Assembly: GCF_023272795.1 (NCBI RefSeq)
Contig: NZ_CP096829.1
Span: 1,364,001 to 1,428,000 of the forward strand
Reading direction: 5' to 3'
DNA: 64,000 nucleotides
Source of the DNA: Flavobacterium humidisoli
GTDB lineage: Bacteria; Bacteroidota; Bacteroidia; Flavobacteriales; Flavobacteriaceae
How positions within the stretch are numbered: position 1 is the first letter of the stretch; each line of letters opens with the position of its first letter. Shown here in pieces: positions 1 to 10,939 of this stretch. Made by a program: the position numbers and the translations under genes. The notes beneath the pieces were generated by a model. It did not search any database. It had not been told where the DNA came from and saw only the letters and a program-made list of their open reading frames with translations.

Positions 1-1301
1 TTGATGAGGAACAAAAGTTTGGTGTAAATGTAAAAGATAAACTGAAAACTATTGCAGCAAATGTTGATACGCTGACATTAACAGCAACGCCAATTCCGAG
101 AACGCTCCAGTTTTCGTTAATGGCGGCAAGAGATTTGTCTGTAATTACAACACCTCCGCCAAATCGATATCCGATTGAAACAAATGTGGTTGGTTTTAAT
201 GAAGAAATTATTCGTGATGCGATTTCGTATGAAATTCAGAGAAACGGACAAGTTTTCTTTATCAATAATAGAATTGAAAATATAAAAGAAGTGGCCGGAA
301 TGATTCAGCGTTTGGTTCCAAATGCAAGAGTCGGAATTGGTCACGGACAAATGGACGGCGCCAAACTCGAAGAACTGATGTTAGGTTTCATGAATGGAGA
401 TTTTGACGTTTTGGTGGCAACAACCATTATCGAAAGCGGTTTAGACGTTCCAAATGCGAATACAATTTTCATTAATAATGCGAATAATTTCGGATTGTCA
501 GATTTGCATCAAATGCGCGGTCGAGTAGGGCGAAGCAACAAAAAAGCATTCTGTTATTTCATTTGTCCGCCGTATTCATCCATGACGGAAGATGCAAGAA
601 AACGTATTCAGGCGTTGGAACAATTCAGCGAATTGGGAAGTGGTTTTAACATCGCAATGAAAGATTTGGAGATTCGTGGTGCTGGAGATTTATTGGGGGG
701 AGAACAAAGCGGTTTCATTAACGAAATTGGTTTTGATACGTACCAAAAAATCATGAATGAAGCGATTGAAGAATTGAAGGAAAACGAATTCAAAGATTTG
801 TATCCTGAAGAAAATGATATTGATACCAAAGAGTATGTAAAAGACATTCAAATTGATGCCGATTTCGAGCTTTTATTCCCAGATGAATATATCAATAATG
901 TTTCGGAACGTTTGGTTTTATACAACGAATTAGGAGCAATAAAAGACGAAGCTGGTTTACAAGAGTTCGAGAAAAAACTAATTGACCGTTTCGGACCATT
1001 GCCAAAACCTGCAGTTGCTTTATTAAACAGCATCAGAATAAAATGGATCGCAACAAAAGTCGGAATCGAGAAATTGGTTTTGAAACAAGGCAAAATGATT
1101 GGCTATTTCGTATCCGATCAGCAATCAGATTACTATCAATCTGTGAAGTTTAGAAATGTCTTGAATTTTGTTCAAAAGCATAGTAATCTTTGCAAAATGA
1201 AAGAAAAACAAACCGTAAACGGCTTACGTTTGTTATTGACTTTTGAAAATGTGAAGTCGATAAAACGTGCGTTGGAGTTGATGGAATTGTTTGAGGAGTA
1301 A
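1..1301 (+). CDS. mfd: Transcription-repair coupling factor Mfd, C-terminal part (5' end outside window)
   Basis: Mfd removes RNA polymerase stalled at DNA lesions and recruits UvrA; it is a large cytoplasmic SF2 DNA translocase. The reading frame is open from base 3, beginning with DEEQKFGV, the Walker B (DEEQ-type) motif II of the RecG/Mfd family, followed by the motif III sequence TLTATPIPRTL. The second RecA-like lobe follows, with GHGQMDG, TTIIESGLDVPNANT and the QMRGRVGRS motif VI. The last ~150 residues form the TRCF C-terminal domain (FPDEYI...RLVLYNELG...LIDRFGPLP). About 430 of the usual ~1,100 residues are present because the window cuts the gene. An internal ATG at 120 is not the start, since conserved motifs lie upstream of it. 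Identification is secure. Confidence 0.97.
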   Translation, partial: DEEQKFGVNVKDKLKTIAANVDTLTLTATPIPRTLQFSLMAARDLSVITTPPPNRYPIETNVVGFNEEIIRDAISYEIQRNGQVFFINNRIENIKEVAGMIQRLVPNARVGIGHGQMDGAKLEELMLGFMNGDFDVLVATTIIESGLDVPNANTIFINNANNFGLSDLHQMRGRVGRSNKKAFCYFICPPYSSMTEDARKRIQALEQFSELGSGFNIAMKDLEIRGAGDLLGGEQSGFINEIGFDTYQKIMNEAIEELKENEFKDLYPEENDIDTKEYVKDIQIDADFELLFPDEYINNVSERLVLYNELGAIKDEAGLQEFEKKLIDRFGPLPKPAVALLNSIRIKWIATKVGIEKLVLKQGKMIGYFVSDQQSDYYQSVKFRNVLNFVQKHSNLCKMKEKQTVNGLRLLLTFENVKSIKRALELMELFEE

Positions 1302-1433
1302 TATAATCAATATAAGATACTAAAACGCATGTGTTCTCTTTTGAAATACAAATGGGTTTTTGATTATTAATATAATATAAATCAATTTTGAATAAATTTG
1401 CAGAAAAATCCTATTTTTAAGAAATCAAGATTT

Positions 1434-2042
1434 ATGGAGAGTGAAATTAAAATACTTAAAGATTTTGTTGAAGGAAATATTTCTGCTGAAGATTTTGAAA
1501 AATGCCTTTTTGAAAATCCAAATTTTGCAGAACTGCTTTCAGATGAAACATTAAACTTAAGGCAAACCTATATTGGAAACTCTACAATATTTCTATACTT
1601 GGCAGAACTAAAAATACAAAGTATAAGTGGAAGGTTAAACGCACAAGGAGCAGTGCAATTATTTTTGACTAAAAAAGAAATTGGTTTTAATAAGTTTACA
1701 AAATATAGTGATGATTACGGTCTTATATTAGACTCTCAACCAAAATATATAGATGCGAATCTGGCTTTTATTGAAAAGTATATTTTGCCTAATGATTTAA
1801 CGAAATCTAAGACAGAATTAAAAAAAGAAATTAAGGAGAAATATTTACATCTTTTTAAATATCAAACAAAACCGCCAAAGTGGATACAAAGCCCAAATTG
1901 GATTATTAAGAATGACAAACCTCTTTTCTTTTTAGGACAATTTGAAATTAAGAATTGCGATATTTTTCATGATGACGGTGCTGTTTACTTATTTGTTAAT
2001 GATGAAACAGGAGATATAGAAACGGTAAAGCAATTTTATTAA
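1434..2042 (+). CDS. Hypothetical protein, possibly immunity-like
   Basis: This is a cytoplasmic protein of about 202 residues with no signal peptide or membrane segment. I chose the ATG at 1434 (MESEIKILKDF). A longer in-frame start at 1398 would need TTG and adds 12 poorly composed residues. The C-terminal third (PPKWIQSPNW, KPLFFLGQFEI, FHDDGAVYLFV, then DETGDIETVKQFY) resembles the Trp-rich, small-beta-domain ends of immunity proteins found next to polymorphic toxins. That is my inference and not a family assignment. No toxin gene lies beside it: its neighbours are mfd and a DUF5683 gene on the same strand. Base composition is more AT-rich than mfd, as expected for accessory genes. Confidence 0.7.
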   Translation: MESEIKILKDFVEGNISAEDFEKCLFENPNFAELLSDETLNLRQTYIGNSTIFLYLAELKIQSISGRLNAQGAVQLFLTKKEIGFNKFTKYSDDYGLILDSQPKYIDANLAFIEKYILPNDLTKSKTELKKEIKEKYLHLFKYQTKPPKWIQSPNWIIKNDKPLFFLGQFEIKNCDIFHDDGAVYLFVNDETGDIETVKQFY

Positions 2043-2156
2043 AATGAATTATATTAATTCATATCTATAAAAATTAAGTTTTCTTTATCTTTTATTTAAG
2101 AAAAACCTTAGAACTAAAAAGTTTTCTTTGAACCAAAATTTTCAAAGACAATTTAT

Positions 2157-2711
2157 ATGCAGAATCAACTTCTTGTTCTTTTTTTACTTCTTGGATTTAC
2201 TTCAATTTTCGCTCAGGGAAAAGATAGAATTATTTCTAATGATTCCTTAAAATCAGAAACAATCGATCCGCTTCGTCCAGCAAAAGCAGCTTTTTATTCA
2301 GCAGTCTTGCCTGGTTTAGGACAGATTTATAATAAAAAATATTGGAAACTCCCGTTGGTATATGGTGCTATTGGTACGAGTGCCTATTTCTACATCGACA
2401 ATCAGAAGAATTACAATCTTTATAGAAACGAATACAAAAATAGGCTTGAAGGTAAAAAAAGCGATTCTGAATTTTTAGCAAGATTAAGCGAAAGCCAGTT
2501 GATTACAGCTCAAAAAGGCTATCAAAGAAATAGAGATTTATCTGCTTTGTTTATGGTGGGTTTTTATGTCTTAAACATTATAGATGCCAACGTTGATGCT
2601 GCTTTATCTCAGTTTAATGTAAATGAGAATTTAACTTTTAAACCCGCATTAAATAAAAACGAAATCACATCGGAGAATAATTTCGGACTTGCTCTGAATT
2701 ATACATTTTAA
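2157..2711 (+). CDS. DUF5683-type membrane protein
   Basis: This exported or inner-membrane protein of 184 residues is of unknown function. An N-terminal signal peptide (MQNQLLVLFLLLGFTSIFAQ) is followed by the motif PAKAAFYSAVLPGLGQIYNKKYWK and a hydrophobic segment, a pattern I associate with the DUF5683 family of Bacteroidota. A second hydrophobic stretch (LFMVGFYVLNIIDANVDA) follows around residue 135. Proteins of this family often lie near cell-division or ParB-type genes, but this copy has no such neighbour here. It ends at a strong bidirectional terminator shared with the convergent amylase gene. Confidence 0.85.
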   Translation: MQNQLLVLFLLLGFTSIFAQGKDRIISNDSLKSETIDPLRPAKAAFYSAVLPGLGQIYNKKYWKLPLVYGAIGTSAYFYIDNQKNYNLYRNEYKNRLEGKKSDSEFLARLSESQLITAQKGYQRNRDLSALFMVGFYVLNIIDANVDAALSQFNVNENLTFKPALNKNEITSENNFGLALNYTF

Positions 2712-2718
2712 AAGATAA

Positions 2719-2748
2719 AAAAAGCGCATGATAATTTCATGCGCTTTT
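2719..2748. terminator. Bidirectional intrinsic terminator
   Basis: A near-perfect hairpin (AAAGCGCATGA, short loop, TCATGCGCTTT) is flanked by A and T runs on both sides. It lies between the convergent DUF5683 gene and the T9SS amylase gene, so it can stop both transcripts. Confidence 0.85.
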
Positions 2749-2768
2749 CTATTTCAACCAAATCGAAT

Positions 2769-5700
2769 TTATTTAACGATAAGTTTTTTAGTAGCTTTAA
2801 AATCTTTAGAAATAACATTTACAACATAAACTCCTGAAGATAAATGATGATTCACTTGTCCTGAAGCCGAAAGTCTTTCTGTCAAAAGAGTTCTTCCGTT
2901 TAAATCTGAAACGAAAATTTGAGCAGAATCTCCGCTTGCTAATTCAGGCATTACAATATTAAACTCATTATTAATTGCAGGATTTGGATAAATGCTAACT
3001 TCGGGTTCAGTTGTAGAAACTTCTTCCACATTTAGAGCCATTTTTGAAGTTCCAATTGTTGTAGCTTCCAATTGCCATTGTGCACTATACCATCCATCTT
3101 GCGAATTTCCGTATTGCGCAGCGCCAGTTTGGTTTTCAACATGAATAATATTTCCAGACTGCCATCTGTTTCTTAAACGAACCCAAGTTCCGTCAATGTA
3201 ATCGCTTGACCATTGCGCACTCCAGAAAGTAGTATCGGTTATATTGCATTGTACATTTCCGGTTTGCCCTTCGATATTCATCAATTCGCCAGTTGCTACA
3301 TTTTTTAGGACAAAATAAGTGGCATCAATAGCAATTTTCTGCCATTTGTAATTGTTTCCAGAAACGGTTGCTCCGTATCCTGTATTTGTTCCTGCATCAG
3401 ATAAATAAGCACCTGTCCATCTGTTTTTGATAGTGTAATAATTTCCTCCATTAGGAGCTGTCGTAACCGACACTAAACATGTGCTGGTTTTGCTTCCATC
3501 AACAGTTGCAACGGTAATTGTCGCCGTTCCATTCGCTACAGCGGTAATTAAACCAGAAGCATTTACAGTTGCCACAGCCGTATTGTTTGAACTGTATGTT
3601 ACCGATTTATTCGTTGCATTTGAAGGAAGAACCGTTGGAGTCAATTGCTGTGTTCCGCCAACATTTAATGATGCTGTGGTTGGACTCAAACTTACGCTTG
3701 TAACTGCAACACCTGTTCCAGGATTTGAATCGTACCAAGTGCCATTCATGTACCAGCCGTTTTTATCTCTGTTTAAATCTGCAGTTTGATTGGTTCCGTC
3801 ATTAAAAATTAAATTGGTTGAAGTTACATTGGTAAATGTATAACTGTACCACCCGTTTCCAGCATCGGTCATGTTTACGCCCGGCCACGTTGCATTTGCT
3901 AAAATTCCCGTGGGTAAAGCACTCCAATAATAGATTTTAATTCCAGTTCCCCAGTTTGATGGTTTATAGAAATAAACGGTAAAATTCGTATTTGGATTAA
4001 CCGTAATGGTAGCCGACGCTGTTTTATTTCCGTCTTGTGTTGTTGCTGTAATAGTTGCTGTTCCGGCAGAAACTGCCGTTACAAGTCCGCTTGAGTTTAC
4101 CGTTGCAATTGCGTTGTTGCTTGAACTCCATGTTACATTTTTGTTCGTGGCATTTGCTGGAGAAATTGTCGCCGAAAGCTGTTGTGTATTTCCAGCATAC
4201 AGACTTGCAGAAGTTGGGGAAACTGCCACAGAAGAAACTGGAATTGCAGCAACAGTTATAGCAGAAGTAGCCGTTTTGTTTCCGTCAACTGTTTTAACTG
4301 TAATCGTTGCTGTTCCTGCTGCAACTGCCGTAACCAATCCAGAAGCATTTACAGTTGCTACAGCTGTATTGCTCGATGTCCAAGTTACGTTTTGATTGGT
4401 TGCATTTGCTGGAGCAATCGTTGCATTTAACTGCTGTGTTGTGCCTAAACCAACTGTTACCGTTGTCGGACTAACCGAAACTCCAGTTACCGCTACAATT
4501 GGCGCATTGGTATTCGTTAACACTAAATATTCGTAAGCGGCAAAACTGCGTGTTGTACCTGCTGTTAAAGTTACCGTAGCATTGTTATTATACGGATTTA
4601 CATAAGTTCCTGCTAAAGCTGCTGGGATTACATACGATTTTGATGCATTTCTCAAATTCGACATTACGATTACTTTTTCTGAACCTAATGTTTTGGTAAA
4701 AATGCTAATGTCGTCATTTGCATAGGTTGTTAAATCTCCACGACGAATTGCAGCACTTGTCGTTCTGAAATTTAAGATTTTTGCAAAATCTGCGGCTGCT
4801 GTTGGATTTTGAGACCAGTTAAATTTAAAGTTCTGCCACGGCCAGTCAGTTTTGGGTTCGTAGTCGATTTCTTGTCCGCTCATTAAAAAAGGAACCCCTC
4901 TCATGTAGGCTGAAACTAAGAAGTTGGCAACGATTCCGTTATGGTTTTTAAATGCTACGAATGGTCTTCTTACGCCATCATCATTCGTGTAAGTATCATG
5001 GTTACCAGTATATCGAACGATTTGCTGATTTCCAGTTGCTTTAGCATATTCATAAGTAGTTTGGTCTTGAAGCCTTTGAGAAACTGGCCCTCCATTCGCA
5101 ATATCATATAAACCACTGTGAAACCATCTGTCGCCATAATTCATGTCGAAACCAACTTGAAAGTTTTCTTGTCTGTCTCCTTCGGCTAACATTAATAAGT
5201 TATGAGAAGTTATGCTTCGAAGATTTGAATTCACTTCTGACCAAAAATCCAAAGGAGGATTATTAGCATAGTCACAACGGTAACCATCAATGTTGGCGGC
5301 AAAAATCCAGTAACGCATGGCATCTTTGATCGCTGCTCTTGTTGCCGAACTGTTAAGATCTAGCGCTGCAATATCGGAGAAGTTTCCTAATTGCTGAATT
5401 GTTGTGCCAGTTCGTTTATAATATTCAGGATGTGAAGCAATCCAGACATTGTCCCAAGAAGTTCCGTTGATGGCAATATCTAGAATTACTGCCATTCCGC
5501 GGCTGTGTGCACCATCAACTAAAGTTCTTAGATCGGCCAAAGAACCATATTCTGATCCTACGGCTTTAAAATCTTTGATACAATAGGGCGAAGGTGAACT
5601 TCGGGAATCGGTACCGTGGGGAAAAATCGGCATTAAATAAATAACATTGGTGCCGAGTGCTTTTATATTGTCTAATCTGGCGGTTACTCCGGCTAAATCT

Positions 5701-5885
5701 CCGTTGGCACTAAACGGACGAATATGCACCTGATACATATTGATATCTCTTGTGTCAGGCACTCCAGCAAATGGTGTTCCATACTGCGGAGGATCTTGTG
5801 CATAAACTGAACTTGCAAATAATAGTAGAAAGCAAATTAATGCTTTGGTAATATGAAATAATCTAGTGGTAATTTTGATTTTCAT
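2769..5885 (-). CDS. Secreted multidomain GH13 alpha-amylase with T9SS sorting domain
   Basis: This is a cell-surface or secreted starch-degrading enzyme, last gene of the starch locus. The start at 5885 (MKIKITTRLF) gives a normal signal peptide ending SSVYAQ; an ATG at 5915 adds ten residues. Order of domains: GH13 barrel and C-domain (about 30-470), two Ig-like Big2 repeats (about 475-635), a CBM26-like starch-binding module (YFYKPSNWG...ATWPGVNM; about 640-725), a third Big2 repeat, a ricin-like/beta-trefoil module with paired QW-type motifs (YSAQWQLE), and a C-terminal type A T9SS sorting domain (YPNPAINNEF...KKLIVK). The nucleophile (GYRCD), acid/base (LAEGD) and third Asp (TGNHD) are present, but conserved region I reads DIAINGTSW where NH is usual. 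Architecture resembles F. johnsoniae AmyB. Confidence 0.93.
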   Translation of the reverse strand: MKIKITTRLFHITKALICFLLLFASSVYAQDPPQYGTPFAGVPDTRDINMYQVHIRPFSANGDLAGVTARLDNIKALGTNVIYLMPIFPHGTDSRSSPSPYCIKDFKAVGSEYGSLADLRTLVDGAHSRGMAVILDIAINGTSWDNVWIASHPEYYKRTGTTIQQLGNFSDIAALDLNSSATRAAIKDAMRYWIFAANIDGYRCDYANNPPLDFWSEVNSNLRSITSHNLLMLAEGDRQENFQVGFDMNYGDRWFHSGLYDIANGGPVSQRLQDQTTYEYAKATGNQQIVRYTGNHDTYTNDDGVRRPFVAFKNHNGIVANFLVSAYMRGVPFLMSGQEIDYEPKTDWPWQNFKFNWSQNPTAAADFAKILNFRTTSAAIRRGDLTTYANDDISIFTKTLGSEKVIVMSNLRNASKSYVIPAALAGTYVNPYNNNATVTLTAGTTRSFAAYEYLVLTNTNAPIVAVTGVSVSPTTVTVGLGTTQQLNATIAPANATNQNVTWTSSNTAVATVNASGLVTAVAAGTATITVKTVDGNKTATSAITVAAIPVSSVAVSPTSASLYAGNTQQLSATISPANATNKNVTWSSSNNAIATVNSSGLVTAVSAGTATITATTQDGNKTASATITVNPNTNFTVYFYKPSNWGTGIKIYYWSALPTGILANATWPGVNMTDAGNGWYSYTFTNVTSTNLIFNDGTNQTADLNRDKNGWYMNGTWYDSNPGTGVAVTSVSLSPTTASLNVGGTQQLTPTVLPSNATNKSVTYSSNNTAVATVNASGLITAVANGTATITVATVDGSKTSTCLVSVTTAPNGGNYYTIKNRWTGAYLSDAGTNTGYGATVSGNNYKWQKIAIDATYFVLKNVATGELMNIEGQTGNVQCNITDTTFWSAQWSSDYIDGTWVRLRNRWQSGNIIHVENQTGAAQYGNSQDGWYSAQWQLEATTIGTSKMALNVEEVSTTEPEVSIYPNPAINNEFNIVMPELASGDSAQIFVSDLNGRTLLTERLSASGQVNHHLSSGVYVVNVISKDFKATKKLIVK

Positions 5886-6028
5886 AATAATAGTTTTTTG
5901 AATGCTTGTCGGCATTTCTAACTAAAATTCATTCTCACTCGCATTGTTTTTAAATTCGACAAACATTTTGTGGTTAATAGTTTCAAAATAGTAAGTTTTT
6001 TGCTCAAAAATGAGCATAGGTTTTTCTG

Positions 6029-6084
6029 CCACGAATTATCGAATTAAGGATTTATCTAGAAAATCTTAATTCTGCAATTCGTGG
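6029..6084. repeat. Intergenic long imperfect palindrome
   Basis: Two ~24-base arms beginning CCACGAATT and ending AATTCGTGG (6029-6053 and 6061-6084) pair with few mismatches. The element occupies most of the gap between the GH97 and T9SS amylase genes. A short separate hairpin (TGCTCA/TGAGCA) lies just before it at 6001-6016. The same end style (CCAC-A-GATT) recurs at 17414-17470, so this looks like a dispersed repeat family that could also shape the 3' end of the GH97 transcript. Confidence 0.7.
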
Positions 6085-6114
6085 TAAAAAAACTTAGATA
6101 CTGAGTATCTTAAA

Positions 6115-8316
<2,202 letters not shown>

Positions 8317-8335
8317 CTAACTTTATTAAAAGCTT

Positions 8336-9733
8336 TTATTCTTTTTTAAGTATTAAATATTGGTAAGCTTCTAAATTAATTTCTGTACCAATAGAAATTG
8401 TACTTCCAGTTAATGCATCTTTCCAGTTGGTATTAGTCAAAGCAATTGGAGCCGTGTATTTAATAGATTTATTTTTAATATTGGCTACAATTAAGACTTT
8501 GTCATTTGTCGTTTCCATTGTAAAAACGCTTGCCTCGTTACTGCTGTAGCCTGTCAGTTTTCCTTTTCGAAGCGCTTCACTTGAATTTCTAAAGGCAATT
8601 ATTTTCTGATATTCCAAAAGCATGTCATTATCTGCAGTAGACCAATCGATAGGGACGTTGTCAAAATAATCGATGCGTTTGCTGTACCCAATTTCCTGAC
8701 CATTATAAATCATAGGAACAGATTTCATGCTTGATGCAATTACAAAAGCCGCAAGAGAACCTTTTTTTCCTCCAAAAAGTTCAAGTGGAGTTCCGTCAGA
8801 AAGATTCACGTCGTGATTTGTGGTATAACGTACAATTCTTCTTGAAGCATCCAACTGTCCATATTCTTTAGAGCTTTCAGTTTGAAGATAACTTGCAGGC
8901 TGAGCTTCTGAAAATACTTTTTCTAAAGCGCCGAAATAAGCAAAACCAAAAGTATAATCGAATCCTGCATCAAAATGATTTACTCTAGTACCTTCTGCCA
9001 TTAATATCATTCTTTGGTTCTTGATTTTACGTATTTTAGAAATCGCCTCTGACCAGAAATTCATCGGAACAAAATCGGCTGCATCACATCTAAAGCCATC
9101 AATGTTGGCATTGTAAACCCAATATGACATGGCATCAATCATAGCTTTTTTCATTTCTGCATTGGTGTAATTTAACTGCGCCACATCTTGCCAGTTTGTT
9201 CCAGGCGGAATGGTAATGTTTCCGCTGGCATCTTTTTGGTACCAATCAGGATGAGCCGTTATCCATTGATTGTCCCAAGAAGTATGATTGGCAACCCAGT
9301 CTAAAATCACCGCCATATTTTTGCTGTGTGCTTCTGTAACTAAAGCGCGAAGATCTTCTAATGTTCCGTAATCAGAATTAACAGCTTTGTAGTCCTTAAT
9401 AGAATAAGGGGAGCCTAATTTTCCGGCTGTTTTTATTTTTCCAACAGGATAAATAGGCATCAGATAAATGACATTGGCACCTAGTTTCTGAATATCTCCA
9501 AGTCGTTTCTGAACACCTTTTAAGTTTCCTTCAGGACTAAAAGAGCGCACATTTACCTGATAAATTACGGCATCTTCGTTGGCTGCCACTTTATCAAATG
9601 AAGATCCATACTGCTGATATTCGTTTTCTGTCCCTGGATTTGGCTCTGGTTTAGGGTTTTCTTCAGAAGAACTGCACGACACAAAAGCTATTGAAAGCAG
9701 TAAAGCAAGAAAAATGTTGGAGTTAGACTTCAT
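8336..9733 (-). CDS. GH13 alpha-amylase lipoprotein (SusG-like)
   Basis: This outer-membrane-anchored amylase cleaves starch held by SusD/SusE. I used the ATG at 9733 (MKSNSNIF) since it opens a lipoprotein signal with lipobox AFVSC; 9766 is an unlikely alternative. The mature N-terminus CSSSEEN is followed by a Pro/Glu-rich linker and a compact GH13 barrel. All four conserved regions are intact: DWVANHTSWD, GFRCDAADF (nucleophile Asp), LMAEGTR (acid/base Glu) and YTTNHDVN. A short C-terminal beta domain follows, with no extra binding modules, unlike the larger neighbouring amylase. Surface rather than periplasmic location is inferred from the SusG analogy and the acidic residues near the lipid-bearing Cys. 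Confidence 0.93.
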   Translation of the reverse strand: MKSNSNIFLALLLSIAFVSCSSSEENPKPEPNPGTENEYQQYGSSFDKVAANEDAVIYQVNVRSFSPEGNLKGVQKRLGDIQKLGANVIYLMPIYPVGKIKTAGKLGSPYSIKDYKAVNSDYGTLEDLRALVTEAHSKNMAVILDWVANHTSWDNQWITAHPDWYQKDASGNITIPPGTNWQDVAQLNYTNAEMKKAMIDAMSYWVYNANIDGFRCDAADFVPMNFWSEAISKIRKIKNQRMILMAEGTRVNHFDAGFDYTFGFAYFGALEKVFSEAQPASYLQTESSKEYGQLDASRRIVRYTTNHDVNLSDGTPLELFGGKKGSLAAFVIASSMKSVPMIYNGQEIGYSKRIDYFDNVPIDWSTADNDMLLEYQKIIAFRNSSEALRKGKLTGYSSNEASVFTMETTNDKVLIVANIKNKSIKYTAPIALTNTNWKDALTGSTISIGTEINLEAYQYLILKKE

Positions 9734-9782
9734 AATTTTAAAATTAAATTGGATAGGTTTGAGCAAGCATTTTTTTTAGATA

Positions 9783-9809
9783 ACCTGCCTTTTGCTCAGA
9801 AAGGCAGGT
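9783..9809. other. Intergenic RNA hairpin without U-run
   Basis: Arms ACCTGCCTTT and AAAGGCAGGT enclose a short loop between the SusE-like and amylase genes. On the transcribed minus strand no T-run follows, so it is more likely a stem that protects an upstream mRNA end or attenuates expression than a full terminator. Confidence 0.6.
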
Positions 9810-9848
9810 ATCACTCAAAACTAATCTAACGAGTATGAATGTGCTAGA

Positions 9849-10925
9849 TTATTTTTTAACTATAGTGCAAGTTGCTGTTGCAGGATAGCCATTTGTGTTT
9901 GGATCGGTTTCATCAATCGTGAAGGTAACTTCATAGGTTCCTGCCTCAGAAATGGTGTAAGCACCTGCATTATCTTTAGTAATAACATTTTTAGACTCAT
10001 CAGCAGGGCCATAATTTACATCCCATTTGTTGTTCAATCTGAATTTCAATGCTCCAGGAACTAAGTCTGCTGTTACTTTCCATGTTTTAGTTTGATGATC
10101 ATAGCTCATTGGTGTGCTGTTGTCCCATCCTCCCGCTTGAGAAGTTCCGACAATTCCCCATGCATAAGCAGTTGCAGACCATTTTAGCGAGTTCAAATTT
10201 ACTTTAATTTGGTACGAACCTGCACTTGGAAGAAACAAATTGTCATCATCCATTCTAACTAAATCTTCATTAGTAGCACCAGCACCATAAAATTCAGCCC
10301 AAGTTCTGGCTGTATTTAATTTGAATGCTAATGCAGTACCTTCAGCAGTCATGTATCCTTGATAGACTCCTTTTTCTATTGCTGTTAAAGCTGCAGCAGT
10401 TTCGACCGCCCAACCTTGATAATCACCAGGCATATAAATTTCGCCAAAAACAACTGCTTTTTCATAAGGAGTTACCGTTATCTCAATAGGTTCTGAATAA
10501 ATATTTCTATCCATGGCAGCCACGACTCTTACAGCTAATTTTCCGTCTGCGTTTGGCTGGATTCCTAAATCGGTTGCAATTTTATTCAAATCACGAACAG
10601 TAAAAGATTTACTCAAAACATCGTTTCCTGCTTCAAACACTTTAGCATTTAACCATGCCTTATTACCAGAAGTATTTGCTGGCAAATCAAACTGAACCGT
10701 ATATAAAACGGGAGCTTCAATCGGGAAAGCAACATCAGACCAAGAAATAGTTGTTGCAGTTTCGTCGGCTGTATCTTCTGTAAGTACAATTTTGCTTGCA
10801 GAAGATGTAATGGCTGCAGGGAAACTAACCGATTTTAAAACGGTTAATTCTGCGTCAGATTCACAAGAGGTAACCACCATTACTAATGCAAGTAATGTTG
10901 CGAATTTATTTATATATTTTTTCAT
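9849..10925 (-). CDS. susE: SusE/SusF-like starch-binding outer-membrane lipoprotein
   Basis: This surface lipoprotein binds starch non-catalytically and helps SusCD capture it. The signal peptide ends in lipobox MVVTSC with acidic residues after the Cys (CESDAE). Residues ~25-150 form the Ig-like SusE N-terminal domain (SWSDVAFP...YTVQFDLP). Two starch-binding beta-sandwich modules follow: residues ~155-250 (IYMPGDYQGWAVE...FKLN) and ~255-357 (GIVGTSQAGGWDN...LKFRLNNKWDVNYG), with the aromatic positions expected for CBM-type glucan binding. At 358 residues it is close to B. thetaiotaomicron SusE (387) and shorter than SusF. It lies 14 bases after the susD stop, as in other sus operons. Confidence 0.9.
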   Translation of the reverse strand: MKKYINKFATLLALVMVVTSCESDAELTVLKSVSFPAAITSSASKIVLTEDTADETATTISWSDVAFPIEAPVLYTVQFDLPANTSGNKAWLNAKVFEAGNDVLSKSFTVRDLNKIATDLGIQPNADGKLAVRVVAAMDRNIYSEPIEITVTPYEKAVVFGEIYMPGDYQGWAVETAAALTAIEKGVYQGYMTAEGTALAFKLNTARTWAEFYGAGATNEDLVRMDDDNLFLPSAGSYQIKVNLNSLKWSATAYAWGIVGTSQAGGWDNSTPMSYDHQTKTWKVTADLVPGALKFRLNNKWDVNYGPADESKNVITKDNAGAYTISEAGTYEVTFTIDETDPNTNGYPATATCTIVKK

Positions 10926-10939
10926 ATTATTTAGCTGTT

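Noticed and set aside
3481..4430. Plus-strand open frames across the Big2 region of the amylase
   Set aside because: They are antisense images of repetitive Thr/Val/Ala-rich codons, overlap a clearly coding minus-strand gene and have no start context or family signal.
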